Of a stretch of 64,000 nucleotides of DNA, positions 52,576 through 62,625 are shown piece after piece. The stretch comes from Clostridium carboxidivorans P7. GTDB taxonomy: Bacteria > Bacillota > Clostridia > Clostridiales > Clostridiaceae. The DNA is taken from NCBI RefSeq assembly GCF_001038625.1, contig NZ_CP011803.1, positions 4,402,001 to 4,466,000 of the forward strand, in the 5' to 3' direction. The number at the start of each line of letters is the position of its first letter. Positions within the stretch are counted from its first letter, which is position 1. The translations under genes and the position numbers were made by a program. The notes beneath the pieces are model-generated. The model did not search any database, had not been told where the DNA came from, and worked only from the letters and a program-made list of their open reading frames with translations.

Positions 52576-53097
52576 CTAATCTAGTTTTTCTATTTGATTA
52601 AAATCAAGTTCAACAGGTGTTTCCCTGCCAAACATGTTAACTAGCGCTTTAATTTTTTTCTTTTCAGTATTAATTTCTTGGATAACAGCTGGGAAGTTTT
52701 CAAGAGGACCGGATTTAACTTTAATACTTTCTCCTACTTCCACATCTACATTAACAGCTTTTTCTGCTATTCCCATAGATACAACTTCTTCATCTGTGAG
52801 TGCAACCGGCTTAGATCCTGGACCTACAAATCCTGTTACTCCTCTAGTATTTCTAACTACATACCAAGAATCATCTGTCATTACCATGTGTATTAAAACA
52901 TATCCTGGAAATACTTTTTTTAATGTTACTTTTCTTTTTCCATCTTTTACTTCAACTTGTTCTTCCATGGGAACTTGAACATCATCTATCCAATCATAAA
53001 GATTTCTATTTTCAATAGTTTTCTCTAAATTGGCTTTAACTTTGTTCTCGTAACCAGAATATGTATGAACTACATACCATCTAGCTCTCTCTGCCAT
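52576..53097 (-). CDS. nusG: transcription antitermination factor NusG
   Basis: NusG binds RNA polymerase and regulates pausing and coupling. The 173-residue protein has the NGN domain (ARWYVVHTYSGYENKVKANL; FPGYVLIHMVMTDDSWYVVR; TRGVTGFVG) and a C-terminal KOW domain from about 120 (KSGPLENFPAVIQEINTEKK). Confidence 0.98.
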   Translation of the reverse strand: MAERARWYVVHTYSGYENKVKANLEKTIENRNLYDWIDDVQVPMEEQVEVKDGKRKVTLKKVFPGYVLIHMVMTDDSWYVVRNTRGVTGFVGPGSKPVALTDEEVVSMGIAEKAVNVDVEVGESIKVKSGPLENFPAVIQEINTEKKKIKALVNMFGRETPVELDFNQIEKLD

Positions 53098-53146
53098 AGC
53101 TCAAGGGACGGGAATCTTTTCTCGACCCCTACCTCCTTCTTTACCT

Positions 53147-53377
53147 TTATTTAAAAATTACACTAAACAAATTTTTAAATCCTACATCTAGTAATCCAAC
53201 AATTACTATATAAATAAGACAAAATATTAAAACTGTTGCTGTTGCCTTTTTTACTTTTTCCTTAGAGGCCCAAGTTATTCTTTTAGTTTCTGCTTTTAAG
53301 TCTATAAAAAAGTTAATAAAACTATTTCCGGACGCTGCTGATTTTTTTGTTTTCTTTGCACTATTTTGTACAGCCAT
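53147..53377 (-). CDS. secE: preprotein translocase subunit SecE
   Basis: SecE clamps SecY in the membrane. The 76-residue protein has a basic N-terminus, the conserved amphipathic segment DLKAETKRITWASKEKVKKA and one membrane span (ATVLIFCLIYIVIVGLLDVG), as usual for a Firmicute. Confidence 0.97.
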   Translation of the reverse strand: MAVQNSAKKTKKSAASGNSFINFFIDLKAETKRITWASKEKVKKATATVLIFCLIYIVIVGLLDVGFKNLFSVIFK

Positions 53378-53425
53378 TTTTCTTCACATCCTTGAAAAAT
53401 ATTTATCGCATGCCTCTATAAATTA

Positions 53426-53575
53426 TTATTTTGTTTCTTTATGAGATGTATGTTTATGGCAAAATGGGCAATATTTTCTCATTTCTAATCTATCTGGATC
53501 GTTCTTTTTGTTCTTCATTGTGTTGTAATTTCTTTGTTTGCAATCTGTACATGCTAATGTTACTTTTACTCTCAT
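53426..53575 (-). CDS. rpmG: 50S ribosomal protein L33 (zinc form)
   Basis: This 49-residue protein reads [20 protein letters not shown] at its start and [16 protein letters not shown] at its end, with two CxxC pairs binding zinc. The ATG at 53573-53575 follows AGGAGGTGTAAGT. It heads the rpmG-secE-nusG-rplK-rplA unit. Confidence 0.97.
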   Translation of the reverse strand: MRVKVTLACTDCKQRNYNTMKNKKNDPDRLEMRKYCPFCHKHTSHKETK

Positions 53576-53654
53576 TACTTACACCTCCTGATATAGTCGT
53601 ATATGTAAACTATTAATATATCTTTATTAGCCTTAAATTACGCATTACTTTAAT

Positions 53655-53683
53655 AATTTATCACAACTTAGTTTATATGTCAA
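53655..53683 (-). promoter_or_regulatory. sigma-A promoter of rpmG-secE-nusG-rplKA
   Basis: TTGACA (53678-53683), a 17-base spacer and TAAATT (53655-53660) with TGA before the -10 are seen on the minus strand, between the tuf terminator and rpmG. Confidence 0.8.
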
Positions 53684-53707
53684 TGAAATTTAAAAATACT
53701 TTTTAAA

Positions 53708-53733
53708 AGGACCAGGTCTAGAAACCCAGTCCT
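53708..53733 (-). terminator. terminator after tuf copy 2
   Basis: On the minus strand AGGACTGGG-TTTCTAGA-CCTGGTCCT folds into a 9-bp stem with two G-U pairs, followed by TTTT. It lies 12 bases after the tuf stop and differs wholly from the terminator of the other copy. Confidence 0.75.
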
Positions 53734-53745
53734 AAAAATCAAAAA

Positions 53746-54939
53746 TTACTCAACTATTTTAGTAACAACACCTGAGCCTACTGTTCTTCCGCCTTCTCTT
53801 ATTGCAAATCTTAATCCTTCATCCATTGCTACTGGTGTTATTAATTCAACATTCATATCTATGTGATCTCCTGGCATAACCATTTCTACTCCTTCTGGTA
53901 ATGCGATTGATCCTGTAACGTCTGTTGTTCTGAAATAAAACTGTGGTCTATATCCATTGAAGAATGGTGTATGTCTTCCGCCTTCTTCTTTCTTTAATAC
54001 GTACACTTGACCTACAAATTTCTTGTGTGGGTGTACTGAACCTGGTTTTGCTAATACTTGACCTCTTTCGATGTCATCTCTTTGTATTCCTCTTAGTAAT
54101 GCTCCTATGTTATCTCCTGCCATTGCTTGATCAAGAAGCTTTCTGAACATTTCTACTCCTGTTACTGTTGTCTTGCCTTTTTCTTCTTTTAATCCTACGA
54201 TTTCTACTTCGTCTCCAACTTTTAGTATTCCACTTTCAACTCTTCCTGTTGCAACTGTTCCTCTTCCTGTGATTGTGAATACATCTTCTATTGGCATTAA
54301 GAATGCTTTATCTGTTGCTCTTTCTGGTGTTGGAATATAGCTATCTACTGCATCCATTAATTCATGTATGCATTTTGTTGCTTCTGCATCATCTGGATTT
54401 TCTATTACTTTTAATGCACTTCCTACTATTATTGGAATATCATCTCCTGGGAAGTCATACTCACTTAATAATTCTCTTACTTCCATTTCTACTAATTCTA
54501 ATAATTCTGGATCGTCTACTTGGTCTGCTTTATTTAAGAATACTACTATGTAACTTACTCCTACTCTTGATGCTAGTAGTATATGTTCTCTTGTTTGTGG
54601 CATTGGACCATCTGCTGCACTTACTACTAAGATTGCTCCATCCATTTGTGCTGCTCCTGTTATCATGTTCTTTACATAGTCAGCATGTCCTGGACAGTCT
54701 ACGTGTGCATAATGTCTGTTTTCTGTTTCATATTCTACGTGTGCTGTGTTGATTGTGATTCCTCTTTCTTTTTCTTCTGGTGCTTTATCTATTTCGTCAT
54801 ACTTAAATGCTTCTGCTTTTCCTTCTTTTGCTAACACCATTGTTATTGCTGCTGTTAATGTTGTCTTACCATGGTCTACGTGTCCTATTGTTCCTATGTT
54901 TACATGTGGTTTTGTTCTTTCATATTTTGCTTTTGACAT
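53746..54939 (-). CDS. tuf: elongation factor Tu, copy 2
   Basis: The second EF-Tu gene encodes a 397-residue protein identical to that at 37826. Across 1194 bases I see only two silent differences (53776 and 54874), while flanking DNA diverges within a few bases outside the coding region, the mark of gene conversion. It lies downstream of two tRNA genes and upstream of rpmG-secE-nusG, a common second tuf site in clostridia. Confidence 0.98.
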   Translation of the reverse strand: MSKAKYERTKPHVNIGTIGHVDHGKTTLTAAITMVLAKEGKAEAFKYDEIDKAPEEKERGITINTAHVEYETENRHYAHVDCPGHADYVKNMITGAAQMDGAILVVSAADGPMPQTREHILLASRVGVSYIVVFLNKADQVDDPELLELVEMEVRELLSEYDFPGDDIPIIVGSALKVIENPDDAEATKCIHELMDAVDSYIPTPERATDKAFLMPIEDVFTITGRGTVATGRVESGILKVGDEVEIVGLKEEKGKTTVTGVEMFRKLLDQAMAGDNIGALLRGIQRDDIERGQVLAKPGSVHPHKKFVGQVYVLKKEEGGRHTPFFNGYRPQFYFRTTDVTGSIALPEGVEMVMPGDHIDMNVELITPVAMDEGLRFAIREGGRTVGSGVVTKIVE

Positions 54940-55014
54940 TTTTATTCCTCCTCATTTGGTTGACTTTTAGTTTAAGTAAACTCACCCTGGTGTGTTGTAA
55001 GGTTTATATATTAT

Positions 55015-55090
55015 TGGAGCCCATGACCGGGATTGAACCGGTGACCTCCACCTTACCAAGGTGACGCTCTGCCGACTGAGCTACATGGGC
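55015..55090 (-). tRNA. tRNA-Thr (anticodon GGT)
   Basis: 76 bases including encoded CCA. The acceptor pairs GCCCATG with CATGGGC, the D arm is GCTC/GAGC, the anticodon stem TCACC/GGTGG holds the loop TTGGTAA, and the T loop is TTCAATC. It lies between tRNA-Gly and tuf copy 2. Confidence 0.97.
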
Positions 55091-55100
55091 AATTTTTCTC

Positions 55101-55175
55101 TGGAGCAGGAAACGGGGATCGAACCCGCGACAGCCAGCTTGGGAAGCTGGTGTTCTACCGCTGAACTACTCCTGC
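55101..55175 (-). tRNA. tRNA-Gly (anticodon CCC)
   Basis: 75 bases including encoded CCA. The acceptor GCAGGAG pairs with TTCCTGC (one G-U), the D arm is GTTC/GAAC, the anticodon stem CCAGC/GCTGG holds TTCCCAA, giving CCC, and the T loop is TTCGATC. The discriminator base is T. It is first in the tRNA-tuf unit. Confidence 0.95.
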
Positions 55176-55209
55176 TCATAATTAATAAAAAGTTATATAC
55201 CGATTATCA

Positions 55210-55238
55210 ATTTTAATACAAGTATATTTTTTTGTCAA
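55210..55238 (-). promoter_or_regulatory. sigma-A promoter of the tRNA-Gly/tRNA-Thr/tuf unit
   Basis: TTGACA (55233-55238), a 17-base spacer and TAAAAT (55210-55215) are read on the minus strand just after sigH. No terminator is seen between the tRNAs and tuf, so all three are probably on one transcript. Confidence 0.8.
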
Positions 55239-55249
55239 TATGCAATTTT

Positions 55250-55891
55250 TTATTTATCGTTTAAACATTTTTCTAATTTTCTTTTTACCCTTTGTAGTGC
55301 ATTATCTATGGATTTTGCATGTCTATCTAGATCACAAGCAATTTCCTGATAAGACTTGCCATCGAGATAAGACATTAATACTTCCATTTCTAAACTTGAT
55401 AAAACCTCGCCTATTTCAGCATGTATATGATTTAATTCTTCCCTACTTATAATTAATTCTTCGGGATCTGCCACCTTAGCTTCAGACAAAACATCTAACA
55501 AAGTTCTATCTGACTCTTCATCATATATAGGCTTATTTAAGGAAATATATGTATTTAAAGGAATATGTTTCTGTCTTGTGGCAGTCTTAATAGCAGTGAT
55601 TATCTGTCGTGTAACACACAACTCAGCAAAAGCTTTAAAAGATGATAACTTATCAGGTTTAAAATCTCTTATAGCTTTATATAACCCTATCATTCCTTCT
55701 TGGTATATATCTTCTTTGTCTGCTCCTATCAAAAAATAAGACTTCGCTTTTGCTTTCACAAAATTTTCATATTTATTAATCAAGTATTCCTGAGCTCTAG
55801 TCTCTCCTTTTTTTGCTTGAATAACGATTTCCTCGTCTAATTTTTTTTCAAAGGAGGAAATTTTCTTACTAATACAACCCCTTCTATCCAA
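55250..55891 (-). CDS. sigH: RNA polymerase sigma-H factor
   Basis: Sigma-H directs early sporulation and transition-state genes. The 213-residue protein has sigma region 2 (EYLINKYENFVKAKAKSYFL; ADKEDIYQEGMIGLYKAI) and region 4 near the end (LDGKSYQEIACDLDRHAKSI). The start is taken as TTG at 55889-55891 because GGAGGGG precedes it; the frame extends to 55957 without such a site. Confidence 0.93.
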   Translation of the reverse strand: MDRRGCISKKISSFEKKLDEEIVIQAKKGETRAQEYLINKYENFVKAKAKSYFLIGADKEDIYQEGMIGLYKAIRDFKPDKLSSFKAFAELCVTRQIITAIKTATRQKHIPLNTYISLNKPIYDEESDRTLLDVLSEAKVADPEELIISREELNHIHAEIGEVLSSLEMEVLMSYLDGKSYQEIACDLDRHAKSIDNALQRVKRKLEKCLNDK

Positions 55892-55927
55892 GATATCCCC
55901 TCCAAAATAAAAATACACCACATATTG

Positions 55928-55957
55928 ATTATACATTAGAACTAAATTTATAGTCAA
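55928..55957 (-). promoter_or_regulatory. sigma-A promoter of sigH
   Basis: TTGACT (55952-55957), an 18-base spacer and TATAAT (55928-55933) are read on the minus strand, between yacP and sigH, with TG directly before the -10. Confidence 0.7.
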
Positions 55958-55963
55958 TGTTTT

Positions 55964-56476
55964 TTAATTACTTCTTCGAATTTTTTCAAGCTCTTCCAGT
56001 ATTTCCTTTTGAATTGTATCTTCCAAAGTAAATCTTTTTTCTGAATATTTTTTCTCTATTTTGCTTTTAATTTTATTTTCTACACTTTTAACTTCATGAT
56101 AAAACTCTACCGAAGACATTCTCGTAGCACCTCTTTGAAAAACAACCTGTTGTTCCAAAGAATCCGAGGTTACGACGCATACTTCTATTTTTCGTCCTAT
56201 TTTATTTACTGTTTTTTCTATAAAAGCATCTGCTGTTTCCCCTTCTTTTGTAAATACTACCACTATGTTATCACTAATTTTCTCTTTTTTCTCTATACTT
56301 TTGATTACCATATGAGCATCAAAAACTATAAAAACTTTATAATTTTTATAAGTTGCATAATTACTTAATTTTTCTATAAGTTCAGTTCTTGCAGCTTCAT
56401 AGCTATATTCTTTTATTTTCTTTAGTTCAGACCAACTATTTATTACATTATATCCATCTACAAAAATATTTTTCAC
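55964..56476 (-). CDS. yacP: NYN-domain ribosome-associated RNase YacP (Rae1)
   Basis: The B. subtilis relative enters the ribosomal A site and cuts mRNA. The 170-residue protein starts KNIFVDGYNVINSW with the first acidic residue of the PIN-like site; others are in IVFDAHMV, GETADAFIE and VVTSDSLEQQ. It lies between rlmB and sigH as in other Firmicutes. Confidence 0.92.
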   Translation of the reverse strand: MKNIFVDGYNVINSWSELKKIKEYSYEAARTELIEKLSNYATYKNYKVFIVFDAHMVIKSIEKKEKISDNIVVVFTKEGETADAFIEKTVNKIGRKIEVCVVTSDSLEQQVVFQRGATRMSSVEFYHEVKSVENKIKSKIEKKYSEKRFTLEDTIQKEILEELEKIRRSN

Positions 56477-56488
56477 TTTGTATCACTA

Positions 56489-57319
56489 TTACTTTTTAAA
56501 TCTTTGTTTTAATATTTCATACATAAGTATTCCACCTGCAACTGAAGCATTTAAAGATGATATATTTCCAACCATAGGTATCTTTACAAGTACATCACAC
56601 TTATTTTTAGTAAGCTTTAATATACCTTTTCCTTCACTTCCTATTATTAAAGCTACTGCACCTCTAAAATCTACATCATAACAATAATTTTCCCCATTCA
56701 TATCTGCACCATACACCCAAATGCCTTGTTCTTTTAACTTATCTATTGCATTGTTTATATTTGTGATTTTAGCAATTTTCATATGTTCTATAGCTCCAAC
56801 AGAAGCCTTATATACAGCAGGAGTTAACCCAACATTTCTCCTTTTAGGTATTATAATACCATGTACTCCACAAGTTTCAGCAGTTCTAATTATGGAGCCA
56901 AAATTATGAGGATCTTCTATTTCGTCTAGTATAACAATAAACGGTTTTTCTCCTTTTTCCTCTGCATAACTAATTATATCATCTACATCACAGTACTTAT
57001 ACGGTGTAATTTGTGCAATTACTCCCTGATGTGCACCAGTTTGAGAAAGTTGGTCTAATTTCTTTCTATCCACCTGCTTTATAACTACCTTTTTTTCTTT
57101 AGCTAAAGCTAGTATCAGGTTTATAGATCCTGATACATCTCCATTGGCAACTAATATCTGTTCCACAGTTCTTTCAGATTTCAATACTTCAATTACTGCA
57201 TTTCTTCCTTCTATTAAGTCTTCTCTAAAAGATTTTTCACTAGTATTTCTTGAAAAATTATTATCTTTCTCTATTCTTCTATTTGAATTATCTTTAAAGT
57301 TCTTTTTAGTATCCTTCAC
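56489..57319 (-). CDS. rlmB: 23S rRNA (guanosine-2'-O)-methyltransferase RlmB-like (SPOUT)
   Basis: A TrmH-family methyltransferase of 276 residues with a charged N-terminal extension of about 35 residues, a substrate-binding domain (LIEGRNAVIEVLKSERTVEQ) and the SPOUT knot with IVILDEIEDPHNFGSIIRTA, LIIGSEGKG and NISSLNASVAGGILMYE. Its likely target is G2251. The start is GTG at 57319 after AGAGG. Confidence 0.92.
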   Translation of the reverse strand: MKDTKKNFKDNSNRRIEKDNNFSRNTSEKSFREDLIEGRNAVIEVLKSERTVEQILVANGDVSGSINLILALAKEKKVVIKQVDRKKLDQLSQTGAHQGVIAQITPYKYCDVDDIISYAEEKGEKPFIVILDEIEDPHNFGSIIRTAETCGVHGIIIPKRRNVGLTPAVYKASVGAIEHMKIAKITNINNAIDKLKEQGIWVYGADMNGENYCYDVDFRGAVALIIGSEGKGILKLTKNKCDVLVKIPMVGNISSLNASVAGGILMYEILKQRFKK

Positions 57320-57402
57320 ATCAATACCTCTTTCACTTTTTATTCATCCCTCGATAATATCTTAAAGCTTTCCATTTCCAATATGTATCACATTTAAATT
57401 AT

Positions 57403-58143
57403 TTATACTCCTAAATACATTTTTCTAACTTCATCTTTTTTACCGCAAGTCATTTTTCCTTCAGGACACACTCCATCCAAACAAGAAGGTCCACTGTATT
57501 TAAATAGCACTGGAGCTACTTCCTTTACTTGTTTTAACATTTCATTTGCCAGTGCTCTTATTTCCCATTGAGCTCTATTACAACATCTATGTTTGAAAAA
57601 ATTCACCAAGCTTCTTGCGTTCATAGTTAACATTATCTTAGTTTCACAAGCATTTGGGAAAACATACCTAGCATCTTCAATGGCTTTCTTTTCTGCAGCT
57701 GGTGAATTCATTCCATTCTTTATATGTTTATTTTTTAAAATATCTGCTAACTTATTATAAGCCTCTTGACTATTTTCCATGGCTTCAATATATATTTTTT
57801 TAGCTTCTTCATCTTTTTTTATTTCAGGAGGAACTATATATTGAAACTGGCTTAGCTTAACATATCTTTGACTTTGTTGAGAATAGGATGCTAACCTATG
57901 TCTTACTAACTGATGTGTCAAACTTCTTGATACTCCTTCAACAGCAAAGGTGAATGATACATGTTCTATAGGAGATTCATGACCATAGGACATCAACATA
58001 TTTAAAAATTTTGTAGCCTTTTCACCTTGTAAATTTTCTTCAATTTCATCTATACCTACAGCGCTATAACACAGTTTGGCAGCTGAGGCTATAACCTTTT
58101 CTGGATTAGGTGTATGTTCTATTAATTTAACTTTTAAATCCAT
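57403..58143 (-). CDS. thyX: FAD-dependent thymidylate synthase ThyX
   Basis: ThyX makes dTMP using methylene-tetrahydrofolate and FAD. The 246-residue protein has the signature [14 protein letters not shown] (about 80-93) and a cysteine-bearing tail ([17 protein letters not shown]). Its start is one base after the mrnC stop. Confidence 0.97.
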   Translation of the reverse strand: MDLKVKLIEHTPNPEKVIASAAKLCYSAVGIDEIEENLQGEKATKFLNMLMSYGHESPIEHVSFTFAVEGVSRSLTHQLVRHRLASYSQQSQRYVKLSQFQYIVPPEIKKDEEAKKIYIEAMENSQEAYNKLADILKNKHIKNGMNSPAAEKKAIEDARYVFPNACETKIMLTMNARSLVNFFKHRCCNRAQWEIRALANEMLKQVKEVAPVLFKYSGPSCLDGVCPEGKMTCGKKDEVRKMYLGV

Positions 58144-58569
58144 TTATATTCCTCCAGTTATTTGTAATTCTATTATCGTATTTAATAATAAATTTAATCT
58201 TTCTTCTTGTTCCGTCAAATATAAATATCCAATTAAAGTTTCAAAACCTGTGGCAAATCTATATTCTTGTACATCTGCATTTTTAGGAACTGTACCTGAC
58301 TTGGAATTTCTTCCTCTCTTAAAGAAATACATTTCTTCTTCACTTAATTCTTTTTCTATTTTTTTTATAAACTCACTTTGCGCATGTGCTTTTACAAATT
58401 TTATAGCTTTTACATGTAAATTATGCACAGACATATCTCTATTCTTATCCACTAAATAAGTTCTCACAAAAACTTCATATACAGCATCGCCAACAAAGGC
58501 AAGCACCAATGGATTTATCTGCCTTACTGCATCTTTAGTAAATTTACCTTTTAGTAAACTGAAATCCAT
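58144..58569 (-). CDS. mrnC: Mini-ribonuclease 3
   Basis: Mini-III processes 23S rRNA precursors. It is an RNase III catalytic domain without the double-stranded RNA-binding domain, 141 residues: LVLAFVGDAVYEVFVRTYLV and YRFATGFETLIGYLYLTEQ contain the metal ligands. It follows cysS by 29 bases. Confidence 0.95.
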   Translation of the reverse strand: MDFSLLKGKFTKDAVRQINPLVLAFVGDAVYEVFVRTYLVDKNRDMSVHNLHVKAIKFVKAHAQSEFIKKIEKELSEEEMYFFKRGRNSKSGTVPKNADVQEYRFATGFETLIGYLYLTEQEERLNLLLNTIIELQITGGI

Positions 58570-58598
58570 TCTAATTCTCCATTCTATAATTCATTTGA

Positions 58599-59996
58599 TT
58601 AAGCTCTTTTCCATCTGACTCCTTGAGGAGTATCCTCAAGTAATATCCCCTGCTCTTTTAAATCATCTCTTATCTTGTCTGATAATGCCCAGTTTTTATC
58701 TTTTCTTGCTTGCTGTCTTTCCTCTATAAGCGCTTCTATTTTTTCCTCTAAATTGCCTTTTTTAGATTTTTGTAATATGCCTAATGGTTTTCCTAATTCT
58801 TTTATCAAATTTAAGCAATGCTTTATTAGTTTTTTTGAAGAATCAATTTTAACATTAGTATTAATGTCTCTTATAAGATCAAAAATAACGGATACAGCAT
58901 CTGCTGTATTAAAGTCGTCATCCATCTTTTCTATATACTTTTCTTTATATCCATCCAAAATTTTTATGTATTCAACTTCTTGATCCATCAATTCTTCTTG
59001 TTTTGTTTCTTCTAATAAGCTTTCCAAATTAGAAATTGAGTTATATAGTCTATCCATAGCAGCTTTCATGGATTCTAATGATTCCATACTAAAATTTATT
59101 TGAGTTCTATAATGTCCTGAAAGCATAAATAATCTAATAACATCTGAATCATATTTTTCTAGTATTTCTCTTGCAGTAAAAAAGTTATTAAGCGATTTAG
59201 ACATTTTCTCATTGTTTACATTTACAAAAGCTGAATGCATCCAGTACTTTGCAAAAGTTTTACCTGTTCTAGCTTCACTTTGTGCTACTTCATTTTCATG
59301 GTGTGGAAATGCTAAATCTGATCCACCTGCATGTATGTCTATAGTTTCACCTAATAAATTATATGCCATACATGAGCACTCTATATGCCAACCAGGTCTT
59401 CCCATACCCCATGGGCTTTTCCATGCTGGTTCTCCAGGCTTTTGACTCTTCCAAACTGCAAAATCCATAGGATCTTTTTTTCTTTCATCTACACTAATTC
59501 TAGCTCCAGCTTGAAGATCTTCTAAATTCTGTCCTGAAAGCTTTCCATAATCCTTAAACTTTTTTGTATGAAAATAAACATCACCATCTACTTCATAAGC
59601 ATATCCTCTATCTATTAATTCTTTTACAAAATCAACAATTTCATTTATGTATTCAGTTGCTCTAGGATTTACTGTAGCTCTTTCTATATTTAAGGAATCT
59701 GCATCCTTATAATATTCTTCTATAAATTTATCTCCTAGTTCTTTTACTGTTATATTATCTTCTTTAGCTCTTTTAATCATTTTATCATCTATATCAGTAA
59801 AGTTTTGTATAAATTTAACTTTATATCCCCTATACTCCAAATATCTTCTTATTGTATCGAAAACAACAAAAGTTCTAGCATTACCTATATGAAAAAAATT
59901 ATATACTGTTGGCCCACATACATACATTTTGACTTCTTTTTCCGATAAAGGAATAAACTCTTCCTTTTTTCTTGCAATTGTATTAAAAACCTTCAT
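58599..59996 (-). CDS. cysS: cysteinyl-tRNA synthetase
   Basis: Class I synthetase of 465 residues charging tRNA-Cys. The zinc site begins at [10 protein letters not shown], followed by the HIGN motif ([14 protein letters not shown]), [10 protein letters not shown], and the KMSKS loop as [11 protein letters not shown]. It is preceded by 145 AT-rich bases in which no T-box is visible. Confidence 0.98.
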   Translation of the reverse strand: MKVFNTIARKKEEFIPLSEKEVKMYVCGPTVYNFFHIGNARTFVVFDTIRRYLEYRGYKVKFIQNFTDIDDKMIKRAKEDNITVKELGDKFIEEYYKDADSLNIERATVNPRATEYINEIVDFVKELIDRGYAYEVDGDVYFHTKKFKDYGKLSGQNLEDLQAGARISVDERKKDPMDFAVWKSQKPGEPAWKSPWGMGRPGWHIECSCMAYNLLGETIDIHAGGSDLAFPHHENEVAQSEARTGKTFAKYWMHSAFVNVNNEKMSKSLNNFFTAREILEKYDSDVIRLFMLSGHYRTQINFSMESLESMKAAMDRLYNSISNLESLLEETKQEELMDQEVEYIKILDGYKEKYIEKMDDDFNTADAVSVIFDLIRDINTNVKIDSSKKLIKHCLNLIKELGKPLGILQKSKKGNLEEKIEALIEERQQARKDKNWALSDKIRDDLKEQGILLEDTPQGVRWKRA

Positions 59997-60141
59997 AGTT
60001 AAATTTTACCTCCTGCTTTTAAGTATATAATTAGATTTACTTACATACTTAAACTAAAATTCTCTTAAATATTTTAACACATTATTATAACTTATTTAAG
60101 TCTTATTAACATTTTTTATACACAAGTATAGTTTACAAAAC

Positions 60142-60168
60142 AATGAAAGCGACAGCGCCGCTTTCATT
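60142..60168 (-). terminator. terminator after proS
   Basis: AATGAAAGCG-ACAGCGC-CGCTTTCATT is a perfect 10-bp stem with a 7-base loop, followed on the minus strand by GTTTTG. It lies 15 bases before the proS stop's far side and ahead of cysS. Confidence 0.75.
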
Positions 60169-60183
60169 ATAAAACATGTTTAA

Positions 60184-61854
60184 TTAATTTCTATGTAATT
60201 CGCTTAAAACTTTTTCTTCTATATCATCTATATCTATATCTTCTACATTATCATTATTTCTTAATTTAAATTCAACTTTACCATCAGATATTCTTTTACC
60301 TACAGTTATTCTTATAGGCGCTCCTATTAAATCTGCATCTTTAAACTTGACTCCTGCTCTCTCATCTCTATCATCCAATAAAACATCTATTCCCAGTGAT
60401 TTTAATTTATTATATATATTTTCAGCTGTCTTCATTTGTTCTTCATTTTTAAATACTGCAGCTATTACAATAACTTCATAAGGTGCTACACTTTTTGGCC
60501 ATACTATTCCATTTTTATCATGATTCTGTTCAACTATTAACGCTAAAAGTCTATCTATGTTAATTGATGCGTTAATAATACTCATAGGTTTACTTTTTCC
60601 CAATTTATCTAAAAATACAGCATTCATATTCTCTGAATAAGTTGTTTTCAAATTCATAATTTGGCCTAAACCCATTGCATTTTCAATATTTATGGAATTT
60701 CCACAAACAGGGCACTTATCCTTTTCTGTAATCTTCTTAAAATCACCAACAGTACCTGTAAAATCTCTTTCATAATTTACACATTCATAATGATATCCGG
60801 TGTCATTAGCTCCTACCATAAAATTACGCATTCTAGTTATTTCTTCATCTACTAACAATGTATCACATTTCAAATTTATTGGACCTGCAAAACCTATTTC
60901 AGCTGATGTAGCATATCTTACTGTCTCTTCGTCTGCTAGTTCAAAACTTACAACATGACCTATCCTATTTTTAACTTTTGTCTCATTTACTTCCCTATCG
61001 CCTCTAACCATTACAGCTACAATCTTATTATTTATTTTATATATAATGGTCTTTACAAAATATTCTGGTGTTGTATTGAACAAAGAAGCCAGTTCATCTA
61101 TAGTTCTAGTATCTGGTGTAGAAATCTTATTCATAGGCTTCATGTCATCCTCTTCTTCTGTTTGTAAAGTACATGTAGCTATTTCCAAGTCCTCTTTATA
61201 TCCACAAGACTCGCAGCATACCACATGTTCTTCCCCTAAAGGATGTTTTATGAAAAACCTTAAAGAATTAGTTTTTATAGAATCTATCCTACATTTATGA
61301 TAAATACTATTAAAAACTTCACATAAACTATTAATGTATTGGCTTGATTCTGTTAAATCATCATGAAAAACATAACATTGAAGTTCATTAAATTCCTTAG
61401 ATTTTATAATTCCAAACTTAGGTTTTGGCTCATCCTTAATTTGTTTTTGTATGGAATATATACTTACAGGTAATTGTTTATATGATTTTATTTCATTTTT
61501 TACAATTTCTATGTAAGGTTCTTTAAAATCTGCTCCAACATAAAACTTTTTTTCACTTTTATCAACTGTTTCAAAAGTATCCGTCAAACTACTTTCTTTA
61601 TTATTGCACTGGTTTAATAGTTCAAATGGAACAAACTGTGAAACCTCTATTTCTTGAGAATCTATTTTCTCCATCTCATTTTTTATTAAATTATTTACAT
61701 TCCCTATAACTTTTTTTCCTGTAGGCATAAAGTTGTATATTCCTGATGCCACTTTTCTTATAATGCCAGCTCTTACCATAAGTTTATAGCTTTCTAATTC
61801 AGTTTCCCCTGGAGCCTCTCTTAGAGTCCCTAATATCATTTTTGATAACTTCAT
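60184..61854 (-). CDS. proS: prolyl-tRNA synthetase (bacterial type with editing domain)
   Basis: Class II synthetase charging tRNA-Pro. The 556-residue protein has motif 1 (KLMVRAGIIRKVASGIYNF), a large inserted editing-type domain (about 230-380), and the C-terminal anticodon-binding domain (DVLLDDRDERAGVKFKDADL). The ATG at 61854 follows GGGGAGGG. The class II motif 2 arginine/glutamate region is less typical than in the E. coli enzyme, where PKFGIIKSKEF replaces the usual PRFGLLRGREF. Confidence 0.93.
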   Translation of the reverse strand: MKLSKMILGTLREAPGETELESYKLMVRAGIIRKVASGIYNFMPTGKKVIGNVNNLIKNEMEKIDSQEIEVSQFVPFELLNQCNNKESSLTDTFETVDKSEKKFYVGADFKEPYIEIVKNEIKSYKQLPVSIYSIQKQIKDEPKPKFGIIKSKEFNELQCYVFHDDLTESSQYINSLCEVFNSIYHKCRIDSIKTNSLRFFIKHPLGEEHVVCCESCGYKEDLEIATCTLQTEEEDDMKPMNKISTPDTRTIDELASLFNTTPEYFVKTIIYKINNKIVAVMVRGDREVNETKVKNRIGHVVSFELADEETVRYATSAEIGFAGPINLKCDTLLVDEEITRMRNFMVGANDTGYHYECVNYERDFTGTVGDFKKITEKDKCPVCGNSINIENAMGLGQIMNLKTTYSENMNAVFLDKLGKSKPMSIINASINIDRLLALIVEQNHDKNGIVWPKSVAPYEVIVIAAVFKNEEQMKTAENIYNKLKSLGIDVLLDDRDERAGVKFKDADLIGAPIRITVGKRISDGKVEFKLRNNDNVEDIDIDDIEEKVLSELHRN

Positions 61855-61890
61855 AAAATTATCCCTCCCCATATTTTTCTTTATATAAGT

Positions 61891-61926
61891 ATAAATCCCT
61901 TACTTTTTAATTAGTAAGAGATTTAT
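61891..61926 (-). other. hairpin between ispD and proS
   Basis: ATAAATCCCTTACT / AGTAAGAGATTTAT pair over 14 bases with one G-U pair on the minus strand. No T-run follows, so read-through into proS is possible; it may be a weak terminator or stabilising structure. Confidence 0.45.
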
Positions 61927-61937
61927 ATTCGTTCATT

Positions 61938-62624
61938 TTAATTTTTTTCCAACATTCTTTCAGCAACAACTAAGTCTTCTTGAGTTGTTATTTTTATATT
62001 ATTATAGCTTCCTTCATATAAATAAACTTTATTTCCATAACGTTCAACTACGGCAGTATCATCTGTAACTGAAACCTTATCTTGTATCAATTTTTCATGA
62101 CACTTGATGATTAAATCATATTTAAAACATTGAGGTGTTTGAACACAAAATAATTTGCTTCTATCTAAGGTATCTAAAGAAAATCCATCACTACCTTTAA
62201 CTTTTATTGTATCCTTTGAATTTATTCCGCAAGTACATGCACCATAAGTTTCAGCATATTTTATTCCGTTTTCAATAATACTAGAATTTACAAAAGGTCT
62301 AGCTCCATCATGGATAAGTACTATATTACAATCAGTAATTGACCTTAACCCATTTAGTACGGAATCTTGCCTTTCCTTTCCTCCGGATACAATCCTAAGC
62401 ACTTTTCTTATGCCATACTTCCCCACTACTTGTTCTTTACAGTAGTCTATCTCACTGCTTGAACATACCAAAATAATTTCATCTATAAATGGACTATCAG
62501 AAAATGTCTTTAAAGAATAATAAAGAATTGGCTTATCTTTTATGTTTAAAAATTGTTTATTAATTCCTGCACCCATTCTTTTTCCTTTTCCTGCAGCTAG
62601 AATAATTGCATAATTTTTGCCCAT
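61938..62624 (-). CDS. ispD: 2-C-methyl-D-erythritol 4-phosphate cytidylyltransferase
   Basis: IspD is the third enzyme of the MEP isoprenoid pathway. The 228-residue protein begins [19 protein letters not shown] and has [27 protein letters not shown] and [11 protein letters not shown]. The ATG at 62622-62624 lies one base after the yacL stop, with GGGAGAGG inside yacL. Confidence 0.97.
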   Translation of the reverse strand: MGKNYAIILAAGKGKRMGAGINKQFLNIKDKPILYYSLKTFSDSPFIDEIILVCSSSEIDYCKEQVVGKYGIRKVLRIVSGGKERQDSVLNGLRSITDCNIVLIHDGARPFVNSSIIENGIKYAETYGACTCGINSKDTIKVKGSDGFSLDTLDRSKLFCVQTPQCFKYDLIIKCHEKLIQDKVSVTDDTAVVERYGNKVYLYEGSYNNIKITTQEDLVVAERMLEKN

Positions 62625-62625
62625 G

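Noticed and set aside
59997..60183. T-box leader ahead of cysS
   Set aside because: Only about 145 AT-rich bases are available; no T-box core sequence or specifier stem could be seen, and the only strong stem is the proS terminator.
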